Shown here one piece after another: positions 32,231-40,856 of a stretch of 46,248 nt of DNA (position 1 is its first letter; each line of letters begins with the position of its first letter). The DNA is from Pseudomonas fluorescens (GTDB lineage Bacteria > Pseudomonadota > Gammaproteobacteria > Pseudomonadales > Pseudomonadaceae): the NCBI RefSeq assembly GCF_902497625.1, contig NZ_CABVGX010000047.1:1-46248 (forward strand), written 5' to 3'. The translations under genes and the position numbers were made by a program. A model generated the notes under the pieces. That model saw only the letters and a list, made by a program, of their open reading frames with translations. It had not been told where the DNA came from and did not search any database.

Positions 32231-32236
32231 TCGATA

Positions 32237-33637
32237 TCACATCTGCGTCGCCATCCCTTCGACATTCATCGCTGCCTGGCGCAGTGCCTCGGAGCGGGTA
32301 GGGTGTGGATGGCAGGTCAAGGCGATGTCTTCAGCGGACGCGCTGAATTCCATGGCCACGCAATATTCGCCAATCATTTCACTGACACTCGGGCCAACCA
32401 GATGCACGCCCAGGATTTCATCGGTGCGCTCATCCGCCAGCACTTTGGCATAGCCTTCGGTTTCGTGATTGATCTTCGCGCGGCTATTGGCAGTGAAGGG
32501 GAATTTGCCGACCTTGTAGGCCCGGCCTTCGGTCTTTAGTTGTTCTTCGGTTTTGCCGACGCTGGCCAATTCCGGTTTCGTGTAAATGACGTTGGGAATG
32601 AGGTTGTAATTGACCTCACCTGCCTTGCCCACAATCTGTTCGATGCAGGCCATGGCTTCGTCTTCAGCCTTGTGAGCGAGCATTGGCCCGGACGTTACAT
32701 CACCGATGACCCACACCCCGGCGGCTTCAGTCCGATGGTTCTTGTTGGCGAGCATCCCGCGCGCGTCGGTAGCCAGAGCAACGTTTTCCAGCCCCAGGCC
32801 TTGGGTGTAAGGACGGCGGCCGATCGCGACCAGAACGTAGTCCGCTTCCAACATTTCAGCTGTTCCACCGGCCGCCGGTTCGACGCTTAACTGCACAGCG
32901 GTTGCCGACGTTGTCGCGCTGGTAACTTTCGAACCCAGCTTGAAGTTGATGCCCTGTTTGCTCAAAGATCGCTGTAGCGTTTTACCGGCTTCACCGTCCA
33001 CACCCGGGCAGATCCGATCGAGGAACTCGACCACGGTGACTTGGGCGCCCAAGCGTCGCCATACTGAACCCAGTTCCAAACCGATAACACCGGCGCCGAT
33101 GACAACCAGATGCTTGGGGACTTCTGCCAGCGCCAGTGCGCCCGTGGAATCAAGAATGCGCTGATTATCGATGGCCACGCCCGGCAGAGGAGTGGGTTCA
33201 GAACCCGTTGCGATCACGATGTCTTTCGCGCTCAGCTCGGTCTTGTTGCCCTCGCCATCGGTCACCGTCACCTTGCCCGGGCCATCGATATGGCCCCAGC
33301 CTTTGATCCAGTCGACTTTGTTTTTGCGAAACAAAAACTCGATGCCTTTGGTGAGGCCTGTCACGCTTTCATCCTTCTGCTTCATCATCTGCTTAAGATT
33401 AAGCGTGGGTTTGACCTCGATTCCCAGGTTGGCGAATTCAGCGCCCATGGCGGCGTCGTACAGTTCAGATGCGTGCAACAGGGCTTTGGATGGCATGCAG
33501 CCGACATTCAGGCAGGTACCGCCGAGAGTCGCGCGTCCCTCTACGCAGGCAGCTTTCAAACCCAACTGGCCGGCGCGTATCGCGGCGTTATAGCCGCCAG
33601 GTCCTCCGCCCAAAATCACTACATCATAATGACTCAT
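32237..33637 (-). CDS. Dihydrolipoamide dehydrogenase (E3), orphan copy
   Basis: 466 aa flavoprotein that reoxidises lipoamide of 2-oxoacid dehydrogenase complexes or the glycine cleavage system. FAD motif LGGGPGGYNAA (residues 9-19), redox-active Cys42 and Cys47 in GGTCLNVGCMPSK, NAD motif VIGAGVIGLELGS, and the C-terminal catalytic HPHPTRSE are all present. No E1/E2 or gcv gene adjoins it, so it resembles the separate LPD-3 of Pseudomonas, hence no symbol is given. GGGAG precedes the ATG. A parS site lies 56 bases upstream of the start. Confidence 0.93.
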   Translation of the reverse strand: MSHYDVVILGGGPGGYNAAIRAGQLGLKAACVEGRATLGGTCLNVGCMPSKALLHASELYDAAMGAEFANLGIEVKPTLNLKQMMKQKDESVTGLTKGIEFLFRKNKVDWIKGWGHIDGPGKVTVTDGEGNKTELSAKDIVIATGSEPTPLPGVAIDNQRILDSTGALALAEVPKHLVVIGAGVIGLELGSVWRRLGAQVTVVEFLDRICPGVDGEAGKTLQRSLSKQGINFKLGSKVTSATTSATAVQLSVEPAAGGTAEMLEADYVLVAIGRRPYTQGLGLENVALATDARGMLANKNHRTEAAGVWVIGDVTSGPMLAHKAEDEAMACIEQIVGKAGEVNYNLIPNVIYTKPELASVGKTEEQLKTEGRAYKVGKFPFTANSRAKINHETEGYAKVLADERTDEILGVHLVGPSVSEMIGEYCVAMEFSASAEDIALTCHPHPTRSEALRQAAMNVEGMATQM

Positions 33638-33692
33638 GAATAACTCCCGTTACGCGGTAGATAGAAGGCTTTCTCAGTCTAGAAAAGAAACG

Positions 33693-33708
33693 CGTTCCAC
33701 GTGGAACA
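33693..33708. other. parS: parS site 2
   Basis: CGTTCCACGTGGAACA contains the perfect palindrome GTTCCACGTGGAAC (33694-33707), in the gap between the lpd start and the cyclopropane synthase gene. Confidence 0.92.
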
Positions 33709-33820
33709 AATTCTGCAGCTGTAACCATGACAATAGGCAAACGCTACGTTATCGATAGCCAGCTATTTTTCGTGGATGGGCTACCCTCAATTCAGACGTC
33801 TGAAACAAGGGGGATTCTTC

Positions 33821-35008
33821 ATGCTCGCGCAACTTCCACCGGCCTTACAGAATCTGCAGTTACCGCTCCGCCTGAGACTCTGGGATGGTCATGAATTTAA
33901 CCTGGGCCCTACGCCCAGTGTGACGATTGTGGTAAAGGACCCACAAATGGTGACTCAATTTACGCACCCGAGCCTGGATGCTCTCGGGGCCGCGTTCGTC
34001 GAGGGCAAACTTGAGCTTGAAGGCTCTATCAGCGATGTGATCCGTGTCTGTGATGAGTGGAGCCAGGCATTGCTCGAGGAGGGTGACGACGATCAGCCAG
34101 TCCGCGCCATGCACGACAAAGAAACGGACGCCAAGGCTATTTCCTACCACTACGACCTTTCCAATGCGTTCTATCAATTATGGCTCGACAGCGACATGGC
34201 GTATTCATGTGCGTACTTCGAGACCGGCAGTGAATCCCTGGAGCAGGCGCAACAAGCTAAATTTCGCCACCTGTGTCGCAAGCTACGACTGCAGCCTGGC
34301 GAGTACCTGCTGGATGTCGGCTGCGGTTGGGGCGGGCTTGCGCGCTACGCCGCCAGAGAATTCGGAGTCAAGGTTTTCGGAATTACGCTCAGCAAAGAGC
34401 AACTTACCCTTGCTCGTGAACGGGTAGAGGCCGAAGGTCTGGACGACCAGATTGAGCTTCAACTGCTCGATTATCGCGATTTGCCGCAAGATGGCCGGTT
34501 CGACAAAGTCGTGAGCGTCGGCATGTTTGAGCACGTCGGCCACGCGAATCTTCGAGAGTATTGCCGCACCCTGTTCGGCGCAGTGAAGGAGGGGGGGCTG
34601 GTGATGAATCACGGCATCACTGCCAAGCACACGGATGGACGTCCTGTGGGACGCGGTGCCGGTGAGTTCATTGAAAAATACGTGTTCCCCAACGGCGAGC
34701 TACCGCACCTTTCGATGATTTGCGCGGAGATCAGTGAGGTCGGACTGGAGATCGTCGACGTTGAGAGCTTGCGGCTGCACTATGCCCGCACGCTTGACCA
34801 CTGGAGCGAGCGGCTGGAAGACAATCTCGAAGCCGCGGCCAGCCTTGTACCTCAGCAGGCTTTGCGCATATGGCGCCTGTACCTGGCAGGATGCGCTTAT
34901 GCATTCGCCCGAGGCTGGATCAACCTTCACCAGATCCTGGCTGTAAAAGCGCACGCCGATGGCAGTCATGAACTGCCCTGGACGCGCGACGATATCTATA
35001 CACCTTAA
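33821..35008 (+). CDS. cfa: Cyclopropane-fatty-acyl-phospholipid synthase family protein
   Basis: Transfers a methylene from S-adenosylmethionine to double bonds of membrane phospholipid acyl chains. The core shows AISYHYDLSNAFYQLWLD, AYSCAYFE, the SAM motif LLDVGCGWGGLARYAA, and GITLSKEQ; the C-terminal SLRLHYARTLDHW region is also typical. I chose ATG at 33821 (395 aa) with GGGGGA six bases upstream; an in-frame ATG at 33776 adds 15 unlikely residues. It overlaps the convergent cardiolipin synthase gene by 4 bases at the stops. It could be a paralogue of the stationary-phase Cfa. Confidence 0.9.
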   Translation: MLAQLPPALQNLQLPLRLRLWDGHEFNLGPTPSVTIVVKDPQMVTQFTHPSLDALGAAFVEGKLELEGSISDVIRVCDEWSQALLEEGDDDQPVRAMHDKETDAKAISYHYDLSNAFYQLWLDSDMAYSCAYFETGSESLEQAQQAKFRHLCRKLRLQPGEYLLDVGCGWGGLARYAAREFGVKVFGITLSKEQLTLARERVEAEGLDDQIELQLLDYRDLPQDGRFDKVVSVGMFEHVGHANLREYCRTLFGAVKEGGLVMNHGITAKHTDGRPVGRGAGEFIEKYVFPNGELPHLSMICAEISEVGLEIVDVESLRLHYARTLDHWSERLEDNLEAAASLVPQQALRIWRLYLAGCAYAFARGWINLHQILAVKAHADGSHELPWTRDDIYTP

Positions 35009-36444
35009 AGGATCGGTGAGATCAACCGGGCGACGCGCATGCCGAGCTGTTGCAGGCGGCGCGTTTCCCGGCGGTCTTGCGCAGCGATTTCGTACGCATT
35101 GGCAAAATCGTCATTGAGCATTTGCTCTACCTGGGCGGCGAACGTACTGTCGACGGTCAACAGCATCACTTCAAAATTCAACCGGAACGAACGGTTATCC
35201 ATGTTTGCACTGCCGATTGCGCTAATTTCACTGTCGATCAACACAACTTTTTGATGCAAAAAACCCGGCTCATATCGAAACATGCGTACGCCGGCACGTA
35301 CTGCTTCGAAGGCGTAGAGGCTGGAGGCAGCGTAAACGATTCGATGATCGGGTCGTGAGGGCAGGAGAATTCGCACATCAACCCCACGCAATACTGCGAG
35401 TCGTAGCGCCGCGAATACCGCCTCGTCGGGAATGAAATAGGGGCTGGTTATCCATACGCGTTCAGTCGCCGCGTGTATGGCTTCGACGAAGAACAGCGAG
35501 CATGTTTCGTAGGAATCTGCAGGGCCACTCGCGAGTAGCTGGCAGAGCACGCCGTCTTCCGGATATTCATCGGGCAAAATCAGTGGCGGCAATGACCGCG
35601 CTGCCCAGAACCAGTCCTCGGCGAACGATTCCTGCATGCATGCTACAACTGGTCCGCATACCCTGACATGAGTGTCGCGCCAAGGTGCCAGCGGGGGTTT
35701 CTCTCCCATATATTCGTCGCCGACGTTGTGACCGCCGACGAAACCCAGCACTCCATCCACCACAACAATCTTGCGGTGATTGCGGAAATTGACCTGGAAG
35801 CGATTGAGCCACCCGCTGCGCGTGGCGAACGCTTTGACTTCCACACCGGCATCACGCAATGGCTGCACAAAACTGTTAGGCAGGGAGTGGCTACCGATGC
35901 GGTCATACAGCAGGAACACGGCCACGCCTTCCGCAGCCTTTTCCAGCAGCAACGTCTGCAGACGCCGGCCGAGTCGATCGTCGTGGATAATGAAAAACTG
36001 AATCAGCACTGCCTGTCTGGCGCCACGAATCGCCTCGAATATCGATTCGAACGTCGCCTGCCCATTGATCAGTAGTTGCACTTCGTTGTTTGCCAGGCAG
36101 GGCATGCGTCCCAGTTTTGGCATCGCTCTCAAGGAAGCGTATGCGCTTGATGCGCGCGCGGTCAGCGCCTCTTCAACCCAAGGCCGCCAGTTCAGCTCGG
36201 AGATTGCTTTGCGCATTTCCTCGTTGGCCTGGCGACGCGCCTGAATGTAGCCATCGAAGGTACTGCGGCCGAATACCAGATAAGGAATCAGTGTGAGATA
36301 GGGAATGAAAAACAGTGACAATGCCCAGGCGATGGAGCCTTGCGCCGTGCGGACGGTCAGTACGGCATGGATCGCAGCAACCATGCCGAGCGTGTGGATC
36401 AACGCGATCAGGTACCCGAAAACATGCGGGCCAAAATAATCCAT
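35005..36444 (-). CDS. cls: Cardiolipin synthase
   Basis: Phospholipase-D-type enzyme that joins two phosphatidylglycerols to give cardiolipin. The N terminus has two membrane helices (FGYLIALIHTLGMVAAIHAVL and IAWALSLFFIPYLTLIPYLVFG). Two HKD motifs follow: NHRKIVVVDG and LHQKVVLIDSEISAIGSAN. Length (479 aa) matches ClsA. It converges on cfa with a 4-base overlap of stop codons, so two membrane-lipid enzymes share a 3' boundary. Confidence 0.94.
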   Translation of the reverse strand: MDYFGPHVFGYLIALIHTLGMVAAIHAVLTVRTAQGSIAWALSLFFIPYLTLIPYLVFGRSTFDGYIQARRQANEEMRKAISELNWRPWVEEALTARASSAYASLRAMPKLGRMPCLANNEVQLLINGQATFESIFEAIRGARQAVLIQFFIIHDDRLGRRLQTLLLEKAAEGVAVFLLYDRIGSHSLPNSFVQPLRDAGVEVKAFATRSGWLNRFQVNFRNHRKIVVVDGVLGFVGGHNVGDEYMGEKPPLAPWRDTHVRVCGPVVACMQESFAEDWFWAARSLPPLILPDEYPEDGVLCQLLASGPADSYETCSLFFVEAIHAATERVWITSPYFIPDEAVFAALRLAVLRGVDVRILLPSRPDHRIVYAASSLYAFEAVRAGVRMFRYEPGFLHQKVVLIDSEISAIGSANMDNRSFRLNFEVMLLTVDSTFAAQVEQMLNDDFANAYEIAAQDRRETRRLQQLGMRVARLISPIL

Positions 36445-36574
36445 GGGCTGCCTTGCTCCTGAAGTTTCAATGCTTAACAGACCATGTTCCGTGCAGAATG
36501 TCGCTATTTAATTGGTCCATGAACCGAAGCCCGCAGCTGACGTCTAACGGCCACTACTGATCAGGAGTTACACG

Positions 36575-37096
36575 ATGAACGTACGTCTGCTGGGTTTGGC
36601 CGTGGCTTTTGGTCTGGCATTTCCTGTCGCTGCCCAAGCGCAAATGTTGCAACCCGGGTTGTGGGAACTGACCTCGAGCAACATGAAAGTTGATGATCAA
36701 AATTTGCCCGACCTGCAATTGATCCTCGGTCAGCTTCAAAGCCAGATGACGCCCGAACAGCGGGCCCAACTGGAAAAACAGGGCATTACCATGGGCGGAA
36801 AAGGCATCCGCGCTTGCCTTACGCCAGAGCAAGTCCGATCCGATAATATCCCGCTGACCGATCCGCAGTCGGGTTGCAAACAGGAAATCACTGAGCGCAA
36901 CGGTAACCAGTGGAAATTCCGCTTCAGCTGCCCCAAGGCACAAGGTGCTGGAGTCGCAACTTTTCTCAGCGATCGTGAATTTACCACCAAGGTTAATGGC
37001 ACCTTCAACGCGACCGGGATTCAGCAGAAGGGCAGCCTTGATACTCGCGCAGTCTGGTTGGGCAAGGAATGCGGAACGGTGAAACCGCGCGCTTGA
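36575..37096 (+). CDS. DUF3617 periplasmic protein
   Basis: 173 aa with a signal peptide ending AAQAQ (about residue 23), then MLQPGLWELTSSNMKV, the start pattern of DUF3617 proteins. Four Cys residues (in ACLTPEQ, GCKQE, SCPKA and ECGTV) probably pair in the periplasm. AGGAG precedes the ATG. The function of the family is unknown; it stands alone between cls and folE2. Confidence 0.85.
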   Translation: MNVRLLGLAVAFGLAFPVAAQAQMLQPGLWELTSSNMKVDDQNLPDLQLILGQLQSQMTPEQRAQLEKQGITMGGKGIRACLTPEQVRSDNIPLTDPQSGCKQEITERNGNQWKFRFSCPKAQGAGVATFLSDREFTTKVNGTFNATGIQQKGSLDTRAVWLGKECGTVKPRA

Positions 37097-37150
37097 GTGG
37101 GTGACTGCTTCACAGATCAAAATTCATACTGCAGTGCCTTGTCAGCCGTC

Positions 37151-37170
37151 CACCCATCATTTGATGGGTG
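37151..37170. other. Hairpin between DUF3617 gene and folE2
   Basis: CACCCATC pairs with GATGGGTG around ATTT. It lies 54 bases after the DUF3617 stop, between converging genes. A second, perfect palindrome lies at 37219-37234. No long T-run is seen. Confidence 0.5.
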
Positions 37171-37218
37171 CGCTCTATATATACCCAACTGATCTCCGTA
37201 GCGACCGCGTGGACGATT

Positions 37219-37234
37219 CCGCCATTAATGGCGG
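37219..37234. repeat. Perfect 16-base palindrome
   Basis: CCGCCATTAATGGCGG is identical on both strands and sits 17 bases beyond the folE2 stop. It may form a hairpin in either convergent transcript or be a protein-binding site. Confidence 0.6.
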
Positions 37235-37250
37235 ATCAATTGAAAAGGTA

Positions 37251-38150
37251 TCAAGAGTCGACCTCCCAGTTCCAACGGCTCACCGCTACTGCGTCATGAG
37301 CGTGCAGGCTTTCGCTGTGGACCACGCGAATGTGAAAGCCATTGATGCCAGGAGAACGTTTTAGTGCACCGTTCAATCGCCGGGCGGCGTCCTCGCAAAA
37401 CATAAGGTTCTGCCCATTGGCCAATGCAAATGCCTGCTCGTCCGCGCGTTTCACCGCGGTTTGCACGCCTGTGCCCAAGGCAGCTTCCGTGTCATTGATA
37501 ACAGCCATCAGCGGCAGATTGTCCAGATAATCATCCAGGCGAATTCGCACATCTGCCTGACTGCGCTGGCTGTGTGGCGTCGCAACGATGCCATGTGGTG
37601 AGCCCAGCCAGGCTAATACGTCGGTATGCAACAGTGGGCGTTCGGCGAAATCAGCAGTGAATTTCCGCTGTATCAGTTGCCTCGCAAGGGCTGCCGAGCA
37701 AGGACAGGTGGAGGAATAAGGAATTTCCACACAAAGTTCCACGTGGAACATTTCGTTTTCAAGCGATGCATTCACGCTCACGGAATAGCTCTTCCAACCT
37801 GACAAGGCGCTGACTAACGCGGGCCGGCGCAATAAAAGCCCGGTTCGTATTTTCAGATATGCATTTTTTGAAAGCCCATCGTGTGAGTCGAGAAATTTTT
37901 GCAGCAGCTGGCGCAAAAGCGCCGGAGTGAGATTCTCTCGCTCAAGCATTTCGAGTGCGAGATACAGCCGTGACATGTGAATGCCGCGTGCATCGCCTTG
38001 ATCGAGACTCACACCGGCATCAGCTTTCGCGCTGAGATGCTGGCCGTCGTATAGAACAGGCAATGCGATGCCATGCATGCCGACCCATTCAAGTGGTAGC
38101 GGAGTGTGAGAGGGACGGGCGCATATATCCGGGAGCGTTAGCGCGTTCAT
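37251..38150 (-). CDS. folE2: GTP cyclohydrolase FolE2 (type IB)
   Basis: First enzyme of folate synthesis, converting GTP to dihydroneopterin triphosphate. The type IB enzyme tolerates metals other than zinc and backs up zinc-dependent FolE1 when zinc is scarce. The conserved segment EIPYSSTCPCSAALARQL, with the catalytic Cys, is clear, as are GIHMSRLY and FCEDAARRL. I chose ATG at 38150 (299 aa, MNALTLPDICARPS); ATG at 38162 would add MDLL, and neither has a good ribosome site. It is divergent from a COG0523 GTPase gene over a Zur-like dyad. A parS site lies within the coding sequence at 37735-37750. Confidence 0.92.
   Translation of the reverse strand: MNALTLPDICARPSHTPLPLEWVGMHGIALPVLYDGQHLSAKADAGVSLDQGDARGIHMSRLYLALEMLERENLTPALLRQLLQKFLDSHDGLSKNAYLKIRTGLLLRRPALVSALSGWKSYSVSVNASLENEMFHVELCVEIPYSSTCPCSAALARQLIQRKFTADFAERPLLHTDVLAWLGSPHGIVATPHSQRSQADVRIRLDDYLDNLPLMAVINDTEAALGTGVQTAVKRADEQAFALANGQNLMFCEDAARRLNGALKRSPGINGFHIRVVHSESLHAHDAVAVSRWNWEVDS
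37735..37750. other. parS: parS site 3, inside folE2
   Basis: AGTTCCACGTGGAACA contains the perfect palindrome GTTCCACGTGGAAC (37736-37749). In the folE2 frame it encodes Met-Phe-His-Val-Glu, so the site is carried within a protein-coding gene. Confidence 0.9.
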
Positions 38151-38180
38151 GAGCAAATCCATCGTGGAGATCGATGCGCA

Positions 38181-38199
38181 TATGTTATGTTATTACATA
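38181..38199. promoter_or_regulatory. Zur-box-like dyad between folE2 and the COG0523 gene
   Basis: TATGTTATGTTATTACATA is an AT-rich imperfect dyad resembling Zur boxes (GTTATA..ATAAC type). It lies 31 bases before folE2 and 80 before the GTPase gene, well placed to repress both under zinc sufficiency. Assignment rests on both neighbours being classical Zur targets in Pseudomonas. Confidence 0.65.
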
Positions 38200-38278
38200 T
38201 AAATCAACCACGCCTTTTTCCTAGCCTCTGTGTTGCTTGGTTAAGGCGTCAGCTCAGTCTCCCCTTGAGGAATACCCG

Positions 38279-39487
38279 ATGCCCAATCGACTCCCCGTCA
38301 CGGTCCTTTCAGGCTTTCTCGGTGCCGGCAAAAGCACGCTGCTGAACTACGTGCTGCGCAACCGCGAAAATCTTCGCGTCGCTGTCATCGTCAACGACAT
38401 GAGCGAGATCAATATCGACGGCAGCGATGTTCAGCGTGACGTCAGTTTGAACCGCGCGGAAGAAAAACTTGTGGAGATGAGCAATGGCTGCATCTGCTGT
38501 ACGTTGCGCGAAGACTTGCTGGAAGAGGTGAGCAAGCTGGCCAAGGAAGGGCGCTTTGATTACCTGTTGATTGAATCCACCGGCATTTCCGAGCCACTTC
38601 CCGTAGCGGAGACGTTCACCTTTCGCGACGACAGTGGGCAGAGCCTGGCCGATATCGCCCGGCTCGACACCATGGTCACCGTTGTCGACGGCGTCAACTT
38701 TCTGCTGGATTATCAGGCCGCTGAGAGCCTGGCATCTCGTGGCGAGACGATGGGTGATGAGGATGAACGATCCATCACCGACCTGCTGATCGAGCAAATC
38801 GAATTCGCCGACGTCATCCTGATCAGCAAGATCGATTTAGTCGGCAGCCACGAGCGGCAGGAGCTTATGGCGATACTTCAGCGACTCAATTGCGAGGCGG
38901 AAATCATTCCAATGGTCATGGGTGAGGTCCCGCTGCAGAAAATCCTCAACACAGGTCGTTTTGACTTCGACAAAGCGGCCCAGGCGCCGGGCTGGTTGCG
39001 TGAAATGCGCGGTGAGCATGTGCCGGAAACCGATGAGTATGGCATTGCCAGCAAGGCCTACCGGGCCCGGCGACCCTTCCACCCGCAACGTTTTTTCGAT
39101 TTCATCAACGGGCACTGGACCAACGGAAACCTGTTGCGCTCCAAAGGTTTCTTCTGGTTGGCAAGCAAGCACATGGATGCAGGGAGCTGGTCCCAGGCCG
39201 GTGGCCTGATGCGCTACGGATTTGCCGGTCGCTGGTGGCGCTTCGTGCCGAAAGACCAGTGGCCCGAAGACGCGGAAAGTACCACAGCAATCATGAAAAA
39301 CTGGACGCCAGCTACCGGTGATTGCCGGCAGGAATTGGTGTTCATTGGCCAGAACATCGACTTTGCGTTACTCACTGCAGCGCTGGATAACTGTCTGTTG
39401 AGCGATGCCGAGATGGCTTCAGGGGTGACGACCTGGCTGCAAATGCCCGACCCTTTTGGTCCGTGGTACGTCGAGGACGCAGCGTAG
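38279..39487 (+). CDS. COG0523 zinc-associated GTPase (ZigA-like)
   Basis: G3E-family GTPase proposed to deliver or recycle zinc to client enzymes during starvation. P-loop GFLGAGKST at residues 12-20, metal-binding CxCC at 71-74 (GCICC), ESTGISEP, and SKID for guanine recognition are all present; a CobW C-terminal domain (RPFHPQRFFDFI onward) completes 402 aa. I chose ATG at 38279, with GAGGAA upstream; an in-frame ATG at 38237 precedes it without family support. It is divergent from folE2 across a Zur-like dyad. Confidence 0.9.
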   Translation: MPNRLPVTVLSGFLGAGKSTLLNYVLRNRENLRVAVIVNDMSEINIDGSDVQRDVSLNRAEEKLVEMSNGCICCTLREDLLEEVSKLAKEGRFDYLLIESTGISEPLPVAETFTFRDDSGQSLADIARLDTMVTVVDGVNFLLDYQAAESLASRGETMGDEDERSITDLLIEQIEFADVILISKIDLVGSHERQELMAILQRLNCEAEIIPMVMGEVPLQKILNTGRFDFDKAAQAPGWLREMRGEHVPETDEYGIASKAYRARRPFHPQRFFDFINGHWTNGNLLRSKGFFWLASKHMDAGSWSQAGGLMRYGFAGRWWRFVPKDQWPEDAESTTAIMKNWTPATGDCRQELVFIGQNIDFALLTAALDNCLLSDAEMASGVTTWLQMPDPFGPWYVEDAA

Positions 39488-39499
39488 GCGGTGTTGGGC

Positions 39500-39856
39500 T
39501 TATGGCTTCAGCCATGTCCCCTGGCTCTGACTTTGGCAAAAAGGTTTCAGGTAAGCTGCATCCGTCGCCACGCCGTAATAGTGGATGTCCTGGCGGTACG
39601 GCATATTGGCAACTTGAGCGTTGCTACACACACCAAAAGCGCCGGCAGGGCACTCATCGACGTACTGCACCTCTATCTTCTGCCCGCGCAGGTTGGGCTG
39701 GCAGAAGCCGTCGGCGAAGAGTGTCTGCGGGATGCTGCGGTTCTGTTGGCAGACCTTCACATCAAGTCGTTCAGCCGTACTATGTACCACACATGCCTGA
39801 GCCAACACTTCTCCTGACATCAGAGCCCACAACAGCGACAATCCTCTCAACCCCAT
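39500..39856 (-). CDS. Small Cys-rich exported protein, function unknown
   Basis: 118 aa from ATG at 39856, where GAGGAGG lies 5 bases upstream. A signal peptide (GLRGLSLLWALMSGEVLAQA) is followed by a 98-residue mature part with six Cys (in ACVV, VCQQ, FCQP, ECPA, VCSN, FCQS), probably three disulfides. Related Pseudomonas proteins are often annotated only as hypothetical. It is divergent by 25 bases from a second COG0523 GTPase and converges on the first. A longer reading from 40099 overlaps the GTPase gene and is rejected. Confidence 0.75.
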   Translation of the reverse strand: MGLRGLSLLWALMSGEVLAQACVVHSTAERLDVKVCQQNRSIPQTLFADGFCQPNLRGQKIEVQYVDECPAGAFGVCSNAQVANMPYRQDIHYYGVATDAAYLKPFCQSQSQGTWLKP

Positions 39857-39881
39857 TCTCGCCTCCTCAGATAATTTCAGC

Positions 39882-40847
39882 ATGCTGCAGAACATTCCGA
39901 CCCACGTTATTGCAGGCCCTCTGGGCGCTGGTAAAACCAGCCTCATCGAAAATCTGTTGGCGCAGCGTCCGCCGAATGAGCGTTGGGCAGTGCTCATCAA
40001 CGAGTTTGGCCAGATCGGGCTCGACGCTGCGTTGCTGACCCGCGATGACGAGGGTATCGCATTGGGAGAAGTGGCCGGTGGGTGTTTATGTTGCGTCAAT
40101 GGCGTGCCGTTTCAGATCGGTCTTGGACGGTTGCTGCGCAAGGCACGGCCCGACCGTTTGTTTATCGAACCGTCGGGCCTTGGCCATCCGGCGCAGTTGC
40201 TGGCGCAGTTGAGCGAGGCTCCATGGCTCGGTGTGTTGACCGTGCAGCCGTGCGTGATGGTGCTCGACGCTCAGGCACTCGCTGCCGGGAAGCCCTTGCC
40301 AGCGGCGCAGCGTGAAGCATTGAGCAGCGCAGGACTCGTGTTGCTCAACAAGTCCGAGGGCCTGGACGAGTTCACCTGTGAGCAAATCGCTTCACAATTG
40401 GCGCCACTTCCTTTGATTTGGACCCGCCAGGCCGCGCTGCCCTTGGAAAAGCTTCCCGGATTCGGGACGAAAGCACTGGTGGGTGTGGATAATTTTGTTG
40501 TCACCAAGGGTTTCGCCCGGATGCCAACGGTCTGGCCCGACCCCTCGCTGCCGATTTGCTCAAGCCAGGCACAAGAGGGCGGTTGGAGCATTGGCTGGCG
40601 CTGGCATCCCGCGCAGGTTCTCGAGTCTGCGCGGATTGCTGAATGGCTTCAAAGCCTGCAATGGCAGCGGGCGAAGCTGGTCATCCACAGCGGTCAGGGT
40701 TGGGTGTCGGCGAATGCGCTGGAGGATTCAGCCCTGGAATGGCGATCCAGTGAGTGGCGAAACGATTCGCGGATTGAATTGATCTTCAATGAGCCGCAGG
40801 ACATTGGCGCACTGCAAGCAGCGCTGTTCAACTGCCGTTCCAGTTGA
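39882..40847 (+). CDS. Second COG0523/CobW-family GTPase
   Basis: 321 aa G3E GTPase, shorter than its neighbour and of a different subgroup. P-loop GPLGAGKTS at residues 12-20, CxCC at 68-71 (GGCLCCVNG), EPSGLGHP in switch II, and LNKSEGLD in place of the common NKxD. The C-terminal CobW domain is short (GWSIGWRWHPAQVLESARI onward). The CxCC suggests a metal-handling role; which metal is unknown. It starts 25 bases from the divergent Cys-rich gene. A perfect DnaA box (40484-40492) lies inside. Confidence 0.88.
   Translation: MLQNIPTHVIAGPLGAGKTSLIENLLAQRPPNERWAVLINEFGQIGLDAALLTRDDEGIALGEVAGGCLCCVNGVPFQIGLGRLLRKARPDRLFIEPSGLGHPAQLLAQLSEAPWLGVLTVQPCVMVLDAQALAAGKPLPAAQREALSSAGLVLLNKSEGLDEFTCEQIASQLAPLPLIWTRQAALPLEKLPGFGTKALVGVDNFVVTKGFARMPTVWPDPSLPICSSQAQEGGWSIGWRWHPAQVLESARIAEWLQSLQWQRAKLVIHSGQGWVSANALEDSALEWRSSEWRNDSRIELIFNEPQDIGALQAALFNCRSS
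40484..40492 (-). other. Isolated DnaA box (perfect)
   Basis: TGTGGATAA inside the second COG0523 gene, the only perfect box I found right of 25.3 kb. Confidence 0.6.
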
Positions 40848-40856
40848 CCACTTGTT

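Noticed and set aside
39500..40099. A 199-residue version of the Cys-rich protein
   Set aside because: The extra N terminus is antisense to the COG0523 gene; ATG at 39856 has an excellent ribosome site and starts a signal peptide.
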